Position numbers and translations under genes: made by a program
Shown: in pieces, positions 13,609 to 14,711 of the stretch
How positions within the stretch are numbered: position 1 is the stretch's first letter
Layout of the letters: each line of letters starts with the position of its first letter
Source: DYTH01 sp964552725
Lineage (GTDB): Bacteria; Desulfobacterota; Syntrophia; Syntrophales; UBA5619
Assembly (NCBI GenBank): GCA_964552725.1
Contig: CAZKHU010000074.1
Coordinates: 1-14,711, forward strand
Direction: 5' to 3'
DNA: 14,711 bases
Notes under the pieces: model-generated
Seen by the model: only the letters and a program-made list of their open reading frames with translations
Told to the model about the DNA's origin: nothing
The model's database searches: none

Positions 13609-14711
13609 ATGAGAGCAATGCATAATCTGGCAATGATGTTGGAAAAGAGCGCGGCGCAATATGCCGGGCGGACGGCGTTAATCAGCAATGACGCCCGGAT
13701 GACCTATCTGGAACTGGAAAGAGCGGCCTGCGCCCTGGGTCGCCATTTGCAGGCGCTGGGTTTGGGCAAAGGAGATAAGGTGGCGATCATGCTCCCGAAC
13801 TGCCCCGAGTTCGTTATCGCCTATTTCGGCGTGCAGAAGATCGGCGGCGTCGCCGTCACGCTGCACACGCAGTCCACTTCCTATGAGCTCCGCTACCTGC
13901 TGGGAAACAGCGACTCCCGCTGTCTGATCACCCAGGGTGAACTGGCGCGGCGTTTCGAGGATATCCGCGCCGAATTGCCCTTGTGCCAACACCTCATAAC
14001 AACCGGCGCCCCGGAGCAGCCCTCTCTCTTTCAGGGTATTATCGCCAAGGGTCCCTTCACGATCGACATTCCCGAGCTGACAGGCGACGATCCGGCGGCA
14101 ATGATCTATACCTCGGGGCTCACCGGGAAACCCCGCGGCGCCGTTTTGACCCACCAGAACCTCTACACCCAGTCAGAGCTGCTCCGCACAATCGTCAACA
14201 GAGATGAAACGGATATCGGCCTTGCCGTGATCCCGCTCTTTCACTCCTTCGGCGCCGTCGCCAACATGATTTCACCAATCCGGATCGGGGCAGGGGTAGC
14301 GCTGATGGAACGCTTCACCCTCGACGGGATCTTCAGTATGATTGAAAAGGAAAAGGTCACCTACATCGCCGCCGTTCCCCGCCTGTTCCTCGGGATGGTT
14401 TTCCACGAAAAAGCTGGAAGCTACTCGCTTAATTCGCTGAAGGTCTGCATAACCGGCGGCGCGGCGATGCCGGCGGATTTTATCCCGCTTTTCGAAACGA
14501 AATTCGGCGTCCGGATCATGGAGGGCTATGGTCTGACCGAGGCCTCGCCGGTTTCCTCCTTCAGCCGCTTGGACATGCCCCAGAAACCCGGCTCGATAGG
14601 AGTTCCGATACCGCGGGTGGAAGCCAGAATCGTGGACGAAGCGGGGCGGGAACTTTCCCGGGGAATGGTCGGCGAGCTGCTCCTCCGGGGCGAAAATGTC
14701 ATGAAAGGCTA
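13609..14711 (+). CDS. Acyl-CoA ligase (AMP-forming, FadD-like), 3' end outside the window
   Basis: An AMP-dependent acyl-CoA synthetase that activates a fatty or other carboxylic acid to its CoA thioester through an acyl-adenylate. The open frame runs from the ATG at 13609 to the window end, 367 codons without a stop, about two thirds of the usual 500-560. Seen: the N-terminal GDKVAIMLPNCPEFV (55-69), the P-loop YTSGLTGKPRGA (167-178), PLFHSFG (209-215), ITGGAAMP (281-288), and the adenylation motif EGYGLTEASP (305-314). The P-loop has Leu171 where most members have Thr (SGTTG). AGAGGG (13592-13597) lies 11 bases before the ATG; the ATG at 13618 is a possible alternative. Chain-length preference cannot be read. 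It is divergent from the YtfJ-like gene and not obviously tied to the glycan cluster. Confidence 0.9.
   Translation, partial: MRAMHNLAMMLEKSAAQYAGRTALISNDARMTYLELERAACALGRHLQALGLGKGDKVAIMLPNCPEFVIAYFGVQKIGGVAVTLHTQSTSYELRYLLGNSDSRCLITQGELARRFEDIRAELPLCQHLITTGAPEQPSLFQGIIAKGPFTIDIPELTGDDPAAMIYTSGLTGKPRGAVLTHQNLYTQSELLRTIVNRDETDIGLAVIPLFHSFGAVANMISPIRIGAGVALMERFTLDGIFSMIEKEKVTYIAAVPRLFLGMVFHEKAGSYSLNSLKVCITGGAAMPADFIPLFETKFGVRIMEGYGLTEASPVSSFSRLDMPQKPGSIGVPIPRVEARIVDEAGRELSRGMVGELLLRGENVMKG

Overview
The window carries a surface-glycan (lipopolysaccharide or O-antigen type) biosynthesis locus from a Gram-negative bacterium. A GT9 heptosyltransferase-like gene and a WaaE/KdtX-like glucosyltransferase point to LPS core assembly. 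The gene mix, codon use and the acyl-CoA ligase beside it would suit a Desulfobacterota (Syntrophus-like) organism, but that placement is inference only.

Layout. Positions 1-451 hold the end of an inverted repeat element (R1), a near-consensus leftward promoter with two direct repeats upstream of its -35, and a ParB-like gene cut off after its N-terminal region. Positions 452-1585 encode a GT9 glycosyltransferase (minus strand). Positions 1586-2503 have no intact gene: they hold the 3' remnant of an XRE-type regulator or antitoxin, a decayed reading frame, and three copies (R2-R4) of a small inverted-repeat family. A plus-strand FkbM methyltransferase follows. Positions 3335-9246 form a mostly tight minus-strand run, in transcription order: WaaE-like GT2, GT2, [repeat R5], GT2, zinc-finger methyltransferase, GT-D-like protein, CgeB-like glycosyltransferase. 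Upstream of that run lies a DUF4143-type ATPase (9438-10619). Diverging from it is a DUF268 methyltransferase-like gene with its own sigma70-type promoter, converging on a GT4 glycosyltransferase (11532-12704). The right end holds a terminator, a periplasmic YtfJ-like protein, and a divergent acyl-CoA ligase that runs off the window.

Five or six glycosyltransferases and three methyltransferase-like proteins probably build and decorate one surface polysaccharide. The flanking YtfJ-like and acyl-CoA ligase genes look like unrelated neighbours.

The most unusual structure is the repeat family (R1-R5). It has 15-16 bp terminal inverted repeats, 4-bp target duplications on at least two copies, and two internal hairpins whose arms vary in a compensated way. 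Copy R3 also carries a 30-bp direct repeat pair separated by 32 bp, which looks like a one-spacer type I-E CRISPR array but is better explained as a duplication inside the element.
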